43,054 nt of DNA from Phycisphaerales bacterium (GCA_013140575.1 JABFSN010000002.1:1-43054), one strand, 5' to 3'. Shown: positions 1-7,982, counted from the stretch's first letter. Numbers and translations are program-made. Notes: generated by a model not told the origin, from the letters alone.

Positions 1-4
1 GAAC

Positions 5-199
5 ATGTCGAATCACAATGACTGGGGGCGGCAGGCCCGCGAGCTTGCCGGGTGGGGCCGGGAGGACATTCTGTCGCAGTTGTTGAATCACGATTCACGA
101 CCGCGGCTGGATTTTACGCCGGAATACCTGTCCAAATTGACGACCGAACAGCTGCGCCACCTGTTGTTGGCCGCCATGCTGACCATGAATCGCAATTGA
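5..199 (+). CDS. small hypothetical protein (64 aa)
   Basis: A short frame begins with ATG at the window edge and encodes 64 residues with no signal peptide or membrane segment. It is rich in charged residues and leucine, and the C-terminal half (LSKLTTEQLRHLLLAAML) looks like an amphipathic helix pair. I do not recognise the family. Any upstream ribosome site lies outside the window, so the start is unproven and the true gene could begin earlier. It converges with the DUF4838 gene, and the two are separated by a spacer carrying two perfect hairpins. The composition looks protein-like rather than random, but the call is moderate. Confidence 0.5.
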   Translation: MSNHNDWGRQARELAGWGREDILSQLLNHDSRPRLDFTPEYLSKLTTEQLRHLLLAAMLTMNRN

Positions 200-258
200 G
201 CGCCCGCCGATCCGCCTTGTCTTCCCGGTGCCGTGACACGGCTGATTTTTCGGGTTGG

Positions 259-290
259 GTGGCACGGACAACGGTACCCCGTTGTCCGTG
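259..290 (+). repeat. REP-like hairpin, copy 1
   Basis: After GGTGG, a perfect 12-bp inverted repeat (arms 263-274 and 279-290, CACGGACAACGG and its complement) encloses a 4-nt loop, TACC. It lies between two convergent genes and has no T-tract. The same architecture recurs inverted at 341-373 with paired base changes, so this is best read as a palindromic repeat element that may also help end transcripts. Confidence 0.75.
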
Positions 291-340
291 GACCGAGGGC
301 GTCGCTGATGAATCCAGACGGATGCGCCGAGGGCTGAAAA

Positions 341-373
341 CACCGGCAAGCGAGTACGCTTGCCGGTGCCACC
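341..373 (-). repeat. REP-like hairpin, copy 2 (inverted)
   Basis: A perfect 12-bp inverted repeat (arms 341-352 and 357-368, CACCGGCAAGCG) has a 4-nt loop, AGTA, and is followed by CCACC. Read on the minus strand it aligns with the hairpin at 259-290, sharing the leading GGTGGCAC and a central GTAC. The two form a head-to-head pair downstream of the DUF4838 gene. Confidence 0.75.
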
Positions 374-397
374 CTAAAACACGGATGTGTCGGACTG

Positions 398-2269
398 CTA
401 GGGCGCCCCATCGGTCGGCCCGCGAAGTCGGCTGCCGGGCCGTAGGGGCGAATCTGATCCTTCATCTCCCCCGCGCACCCATTCCACAAGTTGCTGGCCG
501 TACGACGACGCCATCTTGTCCAGCAGTGCATCCCGTTCCCCTGCCAGTTTTTTCAGTTCCGCAAGCGCCGCCGCCCTGTCCGAACGACTGGCCTCGTAGT
601 CCGCCGCGTACTGCAGCCCCCGGATCGTCGTGAACGTCAGCCTGAAATTGTCGCGGATGCGCTCCACGCGCTGCCGAACCTGTTCGTCACCGCCGGTCAA
701 GGACTCGGCGTCGGCCACGCATTCCTCCAGTTCAGTCAGTCGCGGACCGTAGCCCAGAATCAGATTGGCCAACCGCCGATCCGATCCGCTTCCGCTCTTG
801 ATGTTCGCGGCCAGGGCCCGCGACGCGGCCTTGTCCACGATGACCGTCGCCCGCCAGCAATCCTCCGCGATTTCGAAATAACGACGAACCGGAGGCGCCG
901 CTCGCTGATACAGCAACCCGTAGTATTCGTCGCCGATCCGCTCGACGTCCGCCTCCGGATTCCACAATAGCTTCGTCAGAACATACGCATCGGCCCCACC
1001 GGTCTCCCACGTGGGGGCGATGTACAAATAAGCACCGCGGAATCCGATGGTTGCGTACGATTGGACCAGGTCCACGGCCGGCTGACCGATGGGTACGGGC
1101 AGCCCCCAGTGCAGGCTCACCAGGTAAAACGTGTCGTAGGCATAGACTTCATCGTGCAGCCCCGCCCATGTCGCGTTCAACTCATCCGATTGGCGACGGC
1201 GGTTTGGATCGGACAAATAGGTGGCACTGTTGGGAGCGACGACCAGCGCCATCATCGGATGAATCCTAATCGGCCGTGCGGGGGGTTGGATATACTCCGA
1301 ATAGACGTAGCCGCCAAGCTTCCGATCGCCGAATTCGCCGGCCAGCGATTCCGCCACCTGGTTATAGAAATGAAATACCCGGCTGGCCCTGTTTTTTTCA
1401 TCGCCTGCGGTGTCGAGCGCCATGCACTGCGCGCACGTGCAGAAATCGTGCCCGTCGGGCAGCGAAATGGACATCATGTTCAGGTTGGGTTCTCGCCTGA
1501 ACGCCCTTGCGGACTCTCCGGCGACAATCCGCACCACCTCCGGATTGGACAGGCAGACATGCTCGCCGTCGGTCTTGCGCCGCCCGTCGATCAACGCCGC
1601 GTACTCCGGATGACCGCGTCGCGCCCAATCAGCGACTTTCAACAGGCGGTGGACGTAATGCCCGTGGTGCATTCCGCGATCCGCCCCCAAGCGATTGCGC
1701 CGCGCCCATTCGCCGTGAAGCGTGCCCGGCGGACCATTCGCCAGCGCCCGATACGCGAACGCCGGCGCCTGCCGGACTGAAATGCCCCGCGGAACGGTCA
1801 GCCGCCGCGACGGGGGCACGATCTCGCCCAGCGGCTCGTTCCAAAACCATCGCACGCCGGCGAACCGCTCCAGGAATTCGTACACCGCGTGACAGGTGCC
1901 GCGCAGGACGGGTCGGGCGTTATCGACCCCGGGGTCCGTTCCCGGACCGTCATGCCCGCGCAACACAATGTCCCCGTCGTCGGTGGCATCGATGGTGAAC
2001 CCGTTCCGCGGCAATTCTGCGTCGGACCGTACATGAATGGCGTGGCGTCCGGACCGTGGCGATGAAACCAGCTCCAGCGCGACGCCCGTCGCCCTTCCGA
2101 TGTATTCCCGCAGTTCCGACGCCGCCAAGCGCGTCGTCGGCAGCGCGTCCTCGGCGACGACGATGTCGTAGCTGCTGTGGCCGTCGTGGACAATGATCCA
2201 CGACGCGTCCGGCGACACGGCGAGGACCGTTAGACACGGAAGGATTACATGCGTCAAAACCGATTGCAC
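398..2269 (-). CDS. DUF4838 domain protein (glycoside-hydrolase-like)
   Basis: From the GTG at 2269 this gives 623 residues. That start is preferred over upstream ATGs because GGGAGGGGG lies a few bases before it and the residues that follow (MQSVLTHVILPCLTVLAVSP) form a hydrophobic export-like segment. An N-terminal part resembling the non-catalytic domain of GH67 alpha-glucuronidases includes GTCHAVYEFLERFAGVRWFW. The DUF4838 core follows, with its hallmark cysteines (C277, C279, C282 in HDFCTCAQC). DUF4838 proteins are thought to act on polysaccharides, but activity is unproven for most. It is the last gene of the glycan operon, 43 nt after the membrane-protein gene. Function in an extracytoplasmic polysaccharide pathway is inferred from domain and context. 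Confidence 0.88.
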   Translation of the reverse strand: MQSVLTHVILPCLTVLAVSPDASWIIVHDGHSSYDIVVAEDALPTTRLAASELREYIGRATGVALELVSSPRSGRHAIHVRSDAELPRNGFTIDATDDGDIVLRGHDGPGTDPGVDNARPVLRGTCHAVYEFLERFAGVRWFWNEPLGEIVPPSRRLTVPRGISVRQAPAFAYRALANGPPGTLHGEWARRNRLGADRGMHHGHYVHRLLKVADWARRGHPEYAALIDGRRKTDGEHVCLSNPEVVRIVAGESARAFRREPNLNMMSISLPDGHDFCTCAQCMALDTAGDEKNRASRVFHFYNQVAESLAGEFGDRKLGGYVYSEYIQPPARPIRIHPMMALVVAPNSATYLSDPNRRRQSDELNATWAGLHDEVYAYDTFYLVSLHWGLPVPIGQPAVDLVQSYATIGFRGAYLYIAPTWETGGADAYVLTKLLWNPEADVERIGDEYYGLLYQRAAPPVRRYFEIAEDCWRATVIVDKAASRALAANIKSGSGSDRRLANLILGYGPRLTELEECVADAESLTGGDEQVRQRVERIRDNFRLTFTTIRGLQYAADYEASRSDRAAALAELKKLAGERDALLDKMASSYGQQLVEWVRGGDEGSDSPLRPGSRLRGPTDGAP

Positions 2270-2312
2270 CGGATTCCCCCTCCCACGCCGTCGCCAGCGC
2301 CCGCCCCGTCCG

Positions 2313-3521
2313 TCACGCCGCCGCAGGCGCGGGGGGCGCGGCGCCGGCCGGATCGTATACCTCGTCGAGCGGCAAAAACTCCGTAGGCTCAAATCTGCGT
2401 ATCCCCGCGTGAACGATCCAGCTCACGAACACCGGGCACATCACAAATCGTTTCCGCGGCCCGGAATCGCCCAAAAGCCCGCCCACGATCAGCGCCACAA
2501 TCATCACCACGTAAAGTTTCCAATCCAGGTTTCTCCGAAACCGCATGAAGAAACCCATCAGCGCCGGTATCAACAGGATCAAATAAAAGGTATGTCCGAC
2601 CGCGAGCACCGGTCGGGCGTATTGCCAGGGCAACGGCGTGACGAATACCTTAAAGATGCCGCCGATGTTGGACATCGCCGCTGCCATCGCCCCCGCGCCG
2701 CCGTGCGACTGCGCCATCTCGCCGCCGGCGGTCCCCATCAGGAACACCATCCCTGCCGCGATGACCCCGCCCAGTCCCACCCGCGTCACCCATTTCACGC
2801 GGTGACCGGTCACCAGATGCAGGCCCAGCGCGACAACAACGGTAGCCCCCAGATAAAAACGGATGGTCGACATGATCCAGATCACGAAACCGATCATCAG
2901 CCACGTCAGCCAGACCCGGGCTCGCGAGGTGCGGACGGCCGCATGGTCCGATGGCGTCAGAATTCGATCGACCGCCCCCATGACGATCATGAACAGCGAC
3001 AGGAGCATGTCGTCCTTCAGATTGCGGAACGTATAATAGAAAAACTGGTAAAGCAGAACGCCCAGCAAAAGGTAGGCGGCGAATGCCCGACCCTCCGTCG
3101 TCTGTTCCCGCCACAGCGACGTCACCATCCCCAACCCGACGTGAAACAGCATCAGTTTGAACAACCGCAACAACAGCATCGGGTCGTCCGGCGCCAGTTT
3201 GAACGCCAGCACATTCGCCACGAAATACCCCAGATGGGCAGTGCTCCCGCGCTCGTCCGCCAGATCGGCCGTGGTGATGTTCCATAACGGTTGCTCCGCG
3301 AACGCCACTCCGAAATCGTAATACCGCTTTTCGTCTTGCGATTCGTCGAGAATGATCGGAAGTCCGGTCTCCTTCACCAGCGAAATGTGCCACACGATCA
3401 AGAAGACGGTCTTGATCAGCACAATCGAGACGATCGCAATGCGAATGGAAGCCGAAAACCCCCGGCTCAATCGATACGGGGCGTAGAGCAGCAACAGTAG
3501 CGCAGCGCCGATCGCGATCAT
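2313..3521 (-). CDS. multi-pass membrane protein, GT-C/GT39-like
   Basis: 402 residues with roughly eight to ten membrane segments. The first loop contains an acidic motif (ILDESQDEKRYYDFG), and a later segment (YYTFRNLKDDMLLSLF) resembles the second loop of ArnT/PMT-type GT-C glycosyltransferases, which move sugars from lipid carriers at the outer face of the membrane. Similarity is by pattern only, so a polymerase or other glycan membrane protein is also possible. The start is the ATG at 3521, whose ATGA overlaps the stop of the upstream glycosidase gene and implies translational coupling. The C-terminus is rich in Ala and Pro. It sits in the middle of the glycan operon. Confidence 0.75.
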   Translation of the reverse strand: MIAIGAALLLLLYAPYRLSRGFSASIRIAIVSIVLIKTVFLIVWHISLVKETGLPIILDESQDEKRYYDFGVAFAEQPLWNITTADLADERGSTAHLGYFVANVLAFKLAPDDPMLLLRLFKLMLFHVGLGMVTSLWREQTTEGRAFAAYLLLGVLLYQFFYYTFRNLKDDMLLSLFMIVMGAVDRILTPSDHAAVRTSRARVWLTWLMIGFVIWIMSTIRFYLGATVVVALGLHLVTGHRVKWVTRVGLGGVIAAGMVFLMGTAGGEMAQSHGGAGAMAAAMSNIGGIFKVFVTPLPWQYARPVLAVGHTFYLILLIPALMGFFMRFRRNLDWKLYVVMIVALIVGGLLGDSGPRKRFVMCPVFVSWIVHAGIRRFEPTEFLPLDEVYDPAGAAPPAPAAA

Positions 3522-4726
3522 GTTCGTCTGCTTCCGGCGGCCGCCCCGTCCCACGCCGCCGATCGAATTCCGTCGAAAAAGGGTGTCTCACCCCGTTCGA
3601 CGCATTCGACCGCGTACAGATACATCGCCGCCGACCAGGTCTGCCAGTCCTGCCCCCGCGGACGCCCTTCAATGGCATCGAACCACTCGTTGAATCCGAA
3701 CGCGACATCTCGCTCGCCCGCCGGCCGCACCAGTTCCGCCAGTTGTTTCAATCGCAACCTGGCCAATTGCCTCCGCCCCGCAGCCACCAGTGCGGCTACA
3801 TAGAAGCCGCAAACAAAAGGCCAGACCCCGCCGTTGTGATAGTCGCCCGGCCGGTTGAACTGTCCGTATCGGTCGCGCCAATCCGGGTCGCCGGGTTCGA
3901 TGTACGGAAAGAAGCAGGGCGGCAGGGGCAACGCCAGTCGGCCCGCCCGGCGCAGGGCGTCGCATTCCGATTCGACCCAGTCGACGATCCGCCGCGCGCG
4001 ACGCCGCGGCGCCAGACCGGACAAAACAGCCAGGCAGTTGCCCAACAGATCGAATCGTTCACTGCCGTACATTTTGTACGACCACAGTGCGTAATACGGT
4101 TTGTCCCCAACCGCAAGCCCATTATGAACGTATTCCTGCCGCCCGTCGCGGGGGATGTCAAACCGTGTCATCAATCGGCACAATTCATCGGCCTGGTCGT
4201 GCATGCCGTATTGCCGCAGGTAGCAATGGACCAGTGTATTGACGTACAGTCCATATCCCATGACCCACTGCTCGTCGCGCCAGTCCGTCGTGGGCTGCTG
4301 CGCCGTCAGCACATTGTCTTCCGGGCTTTGAAAACGCATCCACGTGAGCGCACGCCCCACCGCACTCTTCAAATACGACGCCCGACCCGTCTGCCGCCGA
4401 TAACAGGCCGCGCCGATCAGAAACAACGGCGTGGTGTCACTGGCCCCCAGATCGGCCGGATTGTGCGCCAGCGACGAAATCATCCCATTCCGCGATTGCG
4501 TCCGGGCCAATGCGTCCAGCACGCGCCGAACCACGCGAATCAGTTCGTCGTCCCCGCTGGACAGAATGCCCAGCGCCGAAATCATCCAGTCGCGGGTATA
4601 CGGTTCGGGATATCCCCAGCCGGCCGTCCGCGGCAGACCGTCGCACGGACCCCGCGCGTTGTGCCGCAACACCTCCAGCGCCGCCCGCCGCGCTTCCTCA
4701 ACGACGTTTCCGCCCGATTGCTTCAT
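3518..4726 (-). CDS. (alpha/alpha)6-barrel glycosidase (amylo-alpha-1,6-glucosidase / GH100-like)
   Basis: 402 residues. Motifs fit the barrel shared by glycogen-debranching C-terminal domains and GH100 invertases: GYPEPYTRDWMISALGIL near residue 40, SDTTPLFLIGAACY near 95, then YHNGGVWPFVCGFY and QDWQTWSAAMYLYA towards the end. It has no signal peptide, so it is probably cytoplasmic. The family acts on alpha-glucans or sucrose; the substrate here cannot be read from sequence. The gene starts 3 nt after the GT4 gene and its stop overlaps the start of the membrane-protein gene, so all are co-transcribed. A role in trimming or recycling the glycan made by the neighbouring enzymes is an inference. 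Confidence 0.82.
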   Translation of the reverse strand: MKQSGGNVVEEARRAALEVLRHNARGPCDGLPRTAGWGYPEPYTRDWMISALGILSSGDDELIRVVRRVLDALARTQSRNGMISSLAHNPADLGASDTTPLFLIGAACYRRQTGRASYLKSAVGRALTWMRFQSPEDNVLTAQQPTTDWRDEQWVMGYGLYVNTLVHCYLRQYGMHDQADELCRLMTRFDIPRDGRQEYVHNGLAVGDKPYYALWSYKMYGSERFDLLGNCLAVLSGLAPRRRARRIVDWVESECDALRRAGRLALPLPPCFFPYIEPGDPDWRDRYGQFNRPGDYHNGGVWPFVCGFYVAALVAAGRRQLARLRLKQLAELVRPAGERDVAFGFNEWFDAIEGRPRGQDWQTWSAAMYLYAVECVERGETPFFDGIRSAAWDGAAAGSRRT

Positions 4727-4729
4727 CGA

Positions 4730-5872
4730 TCAATCAATGCCGAGTTTGCGATGGATGATCTCGACGAATTTCTTCGCCACCACGCGGTAATCGAAATGTT
4801 CCACGACCCGTTTCCGCCCGGCCTTGCCCAGTCGCGCCCGCAGGCTTGGATCGGTCATCAGGTCCATCAGGTAATTGGCGATGTCGTGAACGCTCGCTCG
4901 ATAGTCGACCGTGCGCGGCGGGTCGAACACGATCCGATGCCCGTCCTGATAGCCCGATTCCCGACCCACCATCGCCTCGCCGACGTGAATCTCCTGGCCC
5001 ACCCCCGCCAGAAATCCCGTCTCGCCGTGAATCATCGTGTCCAGCAGACCCATCGCCCGAATTCCAATCACCGGTTTGCCGCACGCATTGGCCTCGATCT
5101 GAATCATCCCGAACCCCTCCAGCCGCGACGGGGCCGCGTAAATGTCGCACGCCGCCAGCAGATAGGGCATGAAATTCCGCGAAATCACGTTCGTGGTGTA
5201 GACCACGTTCTGCTCGATGCCCAGTTGGGCGGCCAGTTGCAGATCGATCATATTCTGCTGCATCGTCCGCGGCTGCGGCCACACCTTGCAGATGTACTTC
5301 CAATCGGGCGCTTTGGTGTCGTTGATGGCCAGCGCCTGCATCACCTCCTGCGCCCCCTTGGACGTGGCGTCGCCCCCCACCGTCAAAATCATGATCTGAT
5401 CGGCAGCCACGCCCAGCGCCTCGCGCACGCTCGCGACCTTGACGTCCGACCGATCGCGGGGAATGAACCCATCCGTGTCGCAGCCCACCGGCAGCACTTC
5501 GATGTTCTCCCCGTCGATGCCGTCGCGGATGTAGATTTCCTTGACCCATTGGGACGTCACCAGAATCAACGGCAACGCGTTCAACACCTCGTGATAGTTG
5601 GCGATGTATCCGTCGGCCACCAGCCACGGCACCGGCAGCCGCCCCGAGCGCTGCGGGTGCAGCACCAAATGCGGCGTGTGCCCCCAGTAGCCGATGCCCA
5701 CCACCACGTCCGGTTCGAGCCAGCGGTAGTACCATTCCTTCTCCTGCGCCGACTCGAAATGGCATGCGTGAACGTCCACCCCCAGGTGTTTCAACCCCTT
5801 GAACAGCAGATCGCCCTGCGTGGCCAACCCCCCCGGCGACGGCGGGTAATCGTACAACACCAGCACCTTCAT
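4730..5872 (-). CDS. glycosyltransferase family 4 (GT-B fold)
   Basis: 380 residues, a typical GT4 length. The N-terminal Rossmann-like half opens with MKVLVLYDYPPSPGGLATQG, where the glycine loop follows the first strand. The C-terminal half carries a donor-site helix entrance (LTVGGDATSKGAQEVMQAL) and the family EX7E motif in PSRLEGFGMIQIEANACGKP. GT4 enzymes are retaining and use nucleotide-sugar donors; donor and acceptor are not predictable here. It lies 13 nt downstream of the PIG-L deacetylase. That pairing recalls BshA/BshB and MshA/MshB, but the rest of the operon points to glycan synthesis rather than thiol biosynthesis. Confidence 0.93.
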   Translation of the reverse strand: MKVLVLYDYPPSPGGLATQGDLLFKGLKHLGVDVHACHFESAQEKEWYYRWLEPDVVVGIGYWGHTPHLVLHPQRSGRLPVPWLVADGYIANYHEVLNALPLILVTSQWVKEIYIRDGIDGENIEVLPVGCDTDGFIPRDRSDVKVASVREALGVAADQIMILTVGGDATSKGAQEVMQALAINDTKAPDWKYICKVWPQPRTMQQNMIDLQLAAQLGIEQNVVYTTNVISRNFMPYLLAACDIYAAPSRLEGFGMIQIEANACGKPVIGIRAMGLLDTMIHGETGFLAGVGQEIHVGEAMVGRESGYQDGHRIVFDPPRTVDYRASVHDIANYLMDLMTDPSLRARLGKAGRKRVVEHFDYRVVAKKFVEIIHRKLGID

Positions 5873-5885
5873 CCGTTCAGCCCCT

Positions 5886-6545
5886 TCAAACGTCCAGCCC
5901 CTGCTGCTGCTCCCTGATCCACGTCCTCGCGTCCCGGGGATCGGTGAATCGCCAAAACGCTTCCGACCGCGGCGTCGCTCGCGCCTCCCAGCTCGATTCG
6001 GCGAATCCGTAAACCCCAGTCATCAACCGATGCTTTTCATTCCACACCGCGTCCGAAAGCCGCTCGTGAATGTCCACGCCCGGAATCGCTCGCGGCAGAT
6101 ACTCCCGCCCGCCGTCTTCGAACGCGAACATCCACAATTCATCGGTTCGGATCGTTCCGCCGGTCCACATCAAACCCACCGCCCGGCACACCTCCTCGTG
6201 CCTCCGGTGCCGCGTGTACTCCCCCCGCGGCCCGTGCGTCAGCACGACGTCGTACGGTTCATCGCCGACGATTCGCTCAAGTTCCGTCCGAACCACGTCG
6301 TCCGCCAACGGCCGCTGCTCCGGCCCATCGTCGGCGTCACCCATCGCGCCCGTCGCGCCCAATTGTTCGATCACCCGCTGGAATTTCGGCGACCGATCGG
6401 CATCGCTCGCCCGACACAACGTGACCACCCCCCACGACCACGCCGGCCGCGCCAACATCGCCCCGCCGCACCACAACACTTCATCATCGGGATGCGCCAC
6501 CACCACCAACGCCCGCCTGCGACGATTTCCCTCGACCAATTCCAT
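5886..6545 (-). CDS. PIG-L family N-acetylglucosaminyl deacetylase-like protein
   Basis: 219 residues. The PIG-L zinc motif AHPDDE is at residues 17-22, and the third zinc ligand lies in YTRHRRHEEVC near residue 115. The family removes N-acetyl groups from GlcNAc-type glycosides or lipids; the substrate here is unknown. It is the first gene of the five-gene glycan operon. Its upstream side borders a decayed methyltransferase gene and a repeat island, so the promoter must lie in rearranged DNA. The ATG at 6545 has no strong Shine-Dalgarno sequence, but starting here keeps the complete motif-bearing domain. Confidence 0.9.
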   Translation of the reverse strand: MELVEGNRRRRALVVVAHPDDEVLWCGGAMLARPAWSWGVVTLCRASDADRSPKFQRVIEQLGATGAMGDADDGPEQRPLADDVVRTELERIVGDEPYDVVLTHGPRGEYTRHRRHEEVCRAVGLMWTGGTIRTDELWMFAFEDGGREYLPRAIPGVDIHERLSDAVWNEKHRLMTGVYGFAESSWEARATPRSEAFWRFTDPRDARTWIREQQQGLDV

Positions 6546-6594
6546 GGCCAGCCATTATCCCCCCGCCGGCCGGCTCCGCCACAAGGGACAAGCG

Positions 6595-6846
6595 GCGGCC
6601 GCGTTCGGACAATGCCCGGTGCATCTGCCCGCACCGCGGACGCAGGAAGGCCAGGTAGGCGTCGATGGACGCACCGACGCGGTCGTCGAAGCCCGCGGCG
6701 TCGCGCCCGGTGATGCGGCGGCGTTCGGTCATGTACGGCGGGTCGGCGTAGAACAGACCGCACGAGGCGTCAGGCAGCGATTGCATGAACGCCTGATTGT
6801 CGCCGAGGGCCGGCGTGCCGGTGTCGTCGCGGTGGACGATCGTGAA
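6595..6846 (-). pseudogene. remnant of an N4/N6 DNA methyltransferase (N-terminal part)
   Basis: About 84 codons resemble the start of beta-class DNA methyltransferases: a GDNQAFMQSLPDASCGLFYADPPY stretch holding the DPPY catalytic motif, then GFDDR and SIDAYLAFLRPRCGQMHRAL, which normally precedes a strand such as GSLYVH. After this point the similarity stops, in a sequence that runs on towards the PIG-L start. No S-adenosylmethionine motif or target-recognition part remains. A second, shorter copy of the same 5' end is at 7642-7715. This is a broken gene, not a functional enzyme. Confidence 0.72.
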
Positions 6847-6884
6847 CGGATTCCCCCACCCCGCGCTGCGCGAGGGACGGGGCG
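6777..6884 (+). repeat. 108-bp direct repeat, copy A (methyltransferase 5' end)
   Basis: This stretch aligns end to end with 7642-7749. Shared blocks include GCGATTGCATGAACGCC, GATTGTCGCCGAGGGCCGGCG and a C-rich block followed by CGCTGCGCG. The divergence between the copies (several mismatches) means the duplication is not recent. Confidence 0.75.
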
Positions 6885-6968
6885 ACAACGGGTCACCCGG
6901 CGGGCATTCGGAATCGTGGGCCAAGGCAACCCGAAGCTATCCCAAAACGCGGGCTGTCTCTTTCTTTC

Positions 6969-6992
6969 CCCTCTCCCCCAAGGGGGAGAGGG
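6969..6992. repeat. G/C-rich palindrome CCCTCTCCCCC / GGGGGAGAGGG
   Basis: An 11-bp perfect inverted repeat with a 2-nt centre (AA), followed by GTAGGGTGAGGGGG. Palindromes of this type are found scattered in many bacterial genomes as intergenic repeats. No gene overlaps it. Confidence 0.7.
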
Positions 6993-7116
6993 TAGGGTGA
7001 GGGGGTTCTGGGATAGGTTCCCGTCAGATCGCGATGACCCGTCGGGGGCGCGGCCAACGTCCGCGCCTCGACCCACGACGACCCCATTGGGGTCGGCTCC
7101 GGCGCGGCGCTGATTC

Positions 7117-7154
7117 CCGGGGGTGACGGTCGCAGGCGCGACCTCCACCCCCGG
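7117..7154 (+). repeat. 38-bp hairpin element, copy 1
   Basis: Outer arms CCGGGGGT and CCACCCCCGG, inner arms GGTCGC and GCGACC. A second 38-bp element with the same outer arms but a different paired inner stem (GTCCGC/GCGGAC) is at 25553-25590. Confidence 0.75.
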
Positions 7155-7230
7155 CTACGGACGAACAGGCCTTCGGCCTGAAGGGTCGCACGCTCGGCAC
7201 GTTCCAACTGATTGCAAAGCGGGGAACGGG

Positions 7231-7252
7231 TAGGTCGGGTCATCGACCCGAC
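7231..7252 (-). repeat. self-complementary repeat GTCGGGTCGATGACCCGAC, inverted copy
   Basis: Read on the minus strand it is identical over 22 bases to the copies at 7336-7358 and 25501-25523. The core is nearly a perfect palindrome. Confidence 0.8.
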
Positions 7253-7335
7253 GGTTGCCCGGCCGGCCGAAACACGCCATAACGGGGAAGTGTCACGCTG
7301 ACGCCGTGACCCGGTCAACGTCGTGGTGACGGTGT

Positions 7336-7358
7336 GTCGGGTCGATGACCCGACCTAC
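7336..7358 (+). repeat. self-complementary repeat GTCGGGTCGATGACCCGAC, direct copy
   Basis: Identical over 23 bases (the palindromic core plus CTAC) to 25501-25523, which lies 18 kb away in another intergenic spacer. Confidence 0.8.
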
Positions 7359-7410
7359 AATCTGCGCGGCGTCATGGGCAGGCGGGATTCTCGCACAAGC
7401 GGGTTCACGC

Positions 7411-7516
7411 AATCGAGACCGACGCGGCCCGACTTATGCAATCGGAGCCGACGCGAGCCGATGCACCCATCGGAGGCCGACGCGGGCCGATTCACCCATC
7501 GGAGGCCGAAGGCCTC
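7411..7516 (+). repeat. 29-bp tandem repeat, about 3.6 units
   Basis: Units start at 7411, 7440, 7469 and 7498. The consensus begins ATCGGAGGCCGACGCGGGCC and ends in a C-rich tail. Units differ at several positions. There is no spacer and no unit conservation of the CRISPR type. Confidence 0.75.
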
Positions 7517-7641
7517 ATCGTTCGTAGCCGGGGGTCAAGCGCAGCGCGACCCCCGGAGCGGAAGCGTCACCATGAAGTCCACCCCGAAGGGGTGGTCCCA
7601 CCACGGCATGCGCCGGGGCGGATCGCACGACCTGTGGGCCC

Positions 7642-7749
7642 GCGATTGCATGAACGCCAGATTGTCGCCGAGGGCCGGCGGGCCGAGCGGGTCGCGGTGG
7701 ACAAATCTGAATTAGCTTCCCCACCCCTCGCTGCGCGCGGGATGGGGCG
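7642..7749 (+). repeat. 108-bp direct repeat, copy B (methyltransferase 5' end)
   Basis: Second copy of the element at 6777-6884. On the minus strand its first part still reads VHRD...PALGDNLAFMQS, matching the methyltransferase remnant, and then switches to unrelated sequence. Confidence 0.72.
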
Positions 7750-7923
7750 CCATCGGCCGGCACGGAAGACTGAGCGTATGGAAAAACCATGGAAGGAAAG
7801 CAGAATTCCCATGGTGACGATTCACTATTCAAATCATCGCCCCCCCCCTTTAATAGGGCGGCGTTTTCGGTTGAACCCGCCGTGGAAGCCACAATTCCGC
7901 TTTATTCGGACGTGCTGCGCGGG

Positions 7924-7929
7924 TATGAT
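7924..7929 (+). promoter_or_regulatory. possible -10 element (TATGAT)
   Basis: TATGAT lies 54 bases before the propeller-protein ATG at 7983. No convincing -35 box is visible at the right distance, so this is a weak call. Confidence 0.3.
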
Positions 7930-7982
7930 GGGGGTTCATGTTGTTCTCGAAACCACTTTGTCACGTCACTGGAGAGTCAACC

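Larger units (their letters stand above)
6885..7641. repeat. repeat island between duplicated methyltransferase ends
   Basis: No credible gene lies here. The stretch contains the palindrome at 6969-6992, a 38-bp hairpin at 7117-7154, an inverted and a direct copy of a self-complementary element (7231-7252 and 7336-7358) and a 29-bp tandem array (7411-7516). It also has a hairpin at 7528-7556 whose flank is an inverted copy of 7145-7181. Open frames across it show biased, repeat-like translations and no domain. Confidence 0.75.

Noticed and set aside
3743-5917. Very long plus-strand open frame (724 codons) across the glycosidase and GT4 genes.
   Set aside because: It is antisense to two genes with clear family motifs, is rich in Arg, Pro, His and Gln, and has no domain. 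GC-rich codon bias opens such frames.
4730-6545. GT4 plus PIG-L pair considered as BshA/BshB or MshA/MshB.
   Set aside because: The GT4 N-terminus lacks the BshA-type pattern and the three downstream genes fit glycan metabolism better than thiol synthesis.
7411-7516. Short-spaced repeats considered as a CRISPR array.
   Set aside because: The 29-bp units are contiguous without spacers, they diverge from each other, and no cas gene is nearby.
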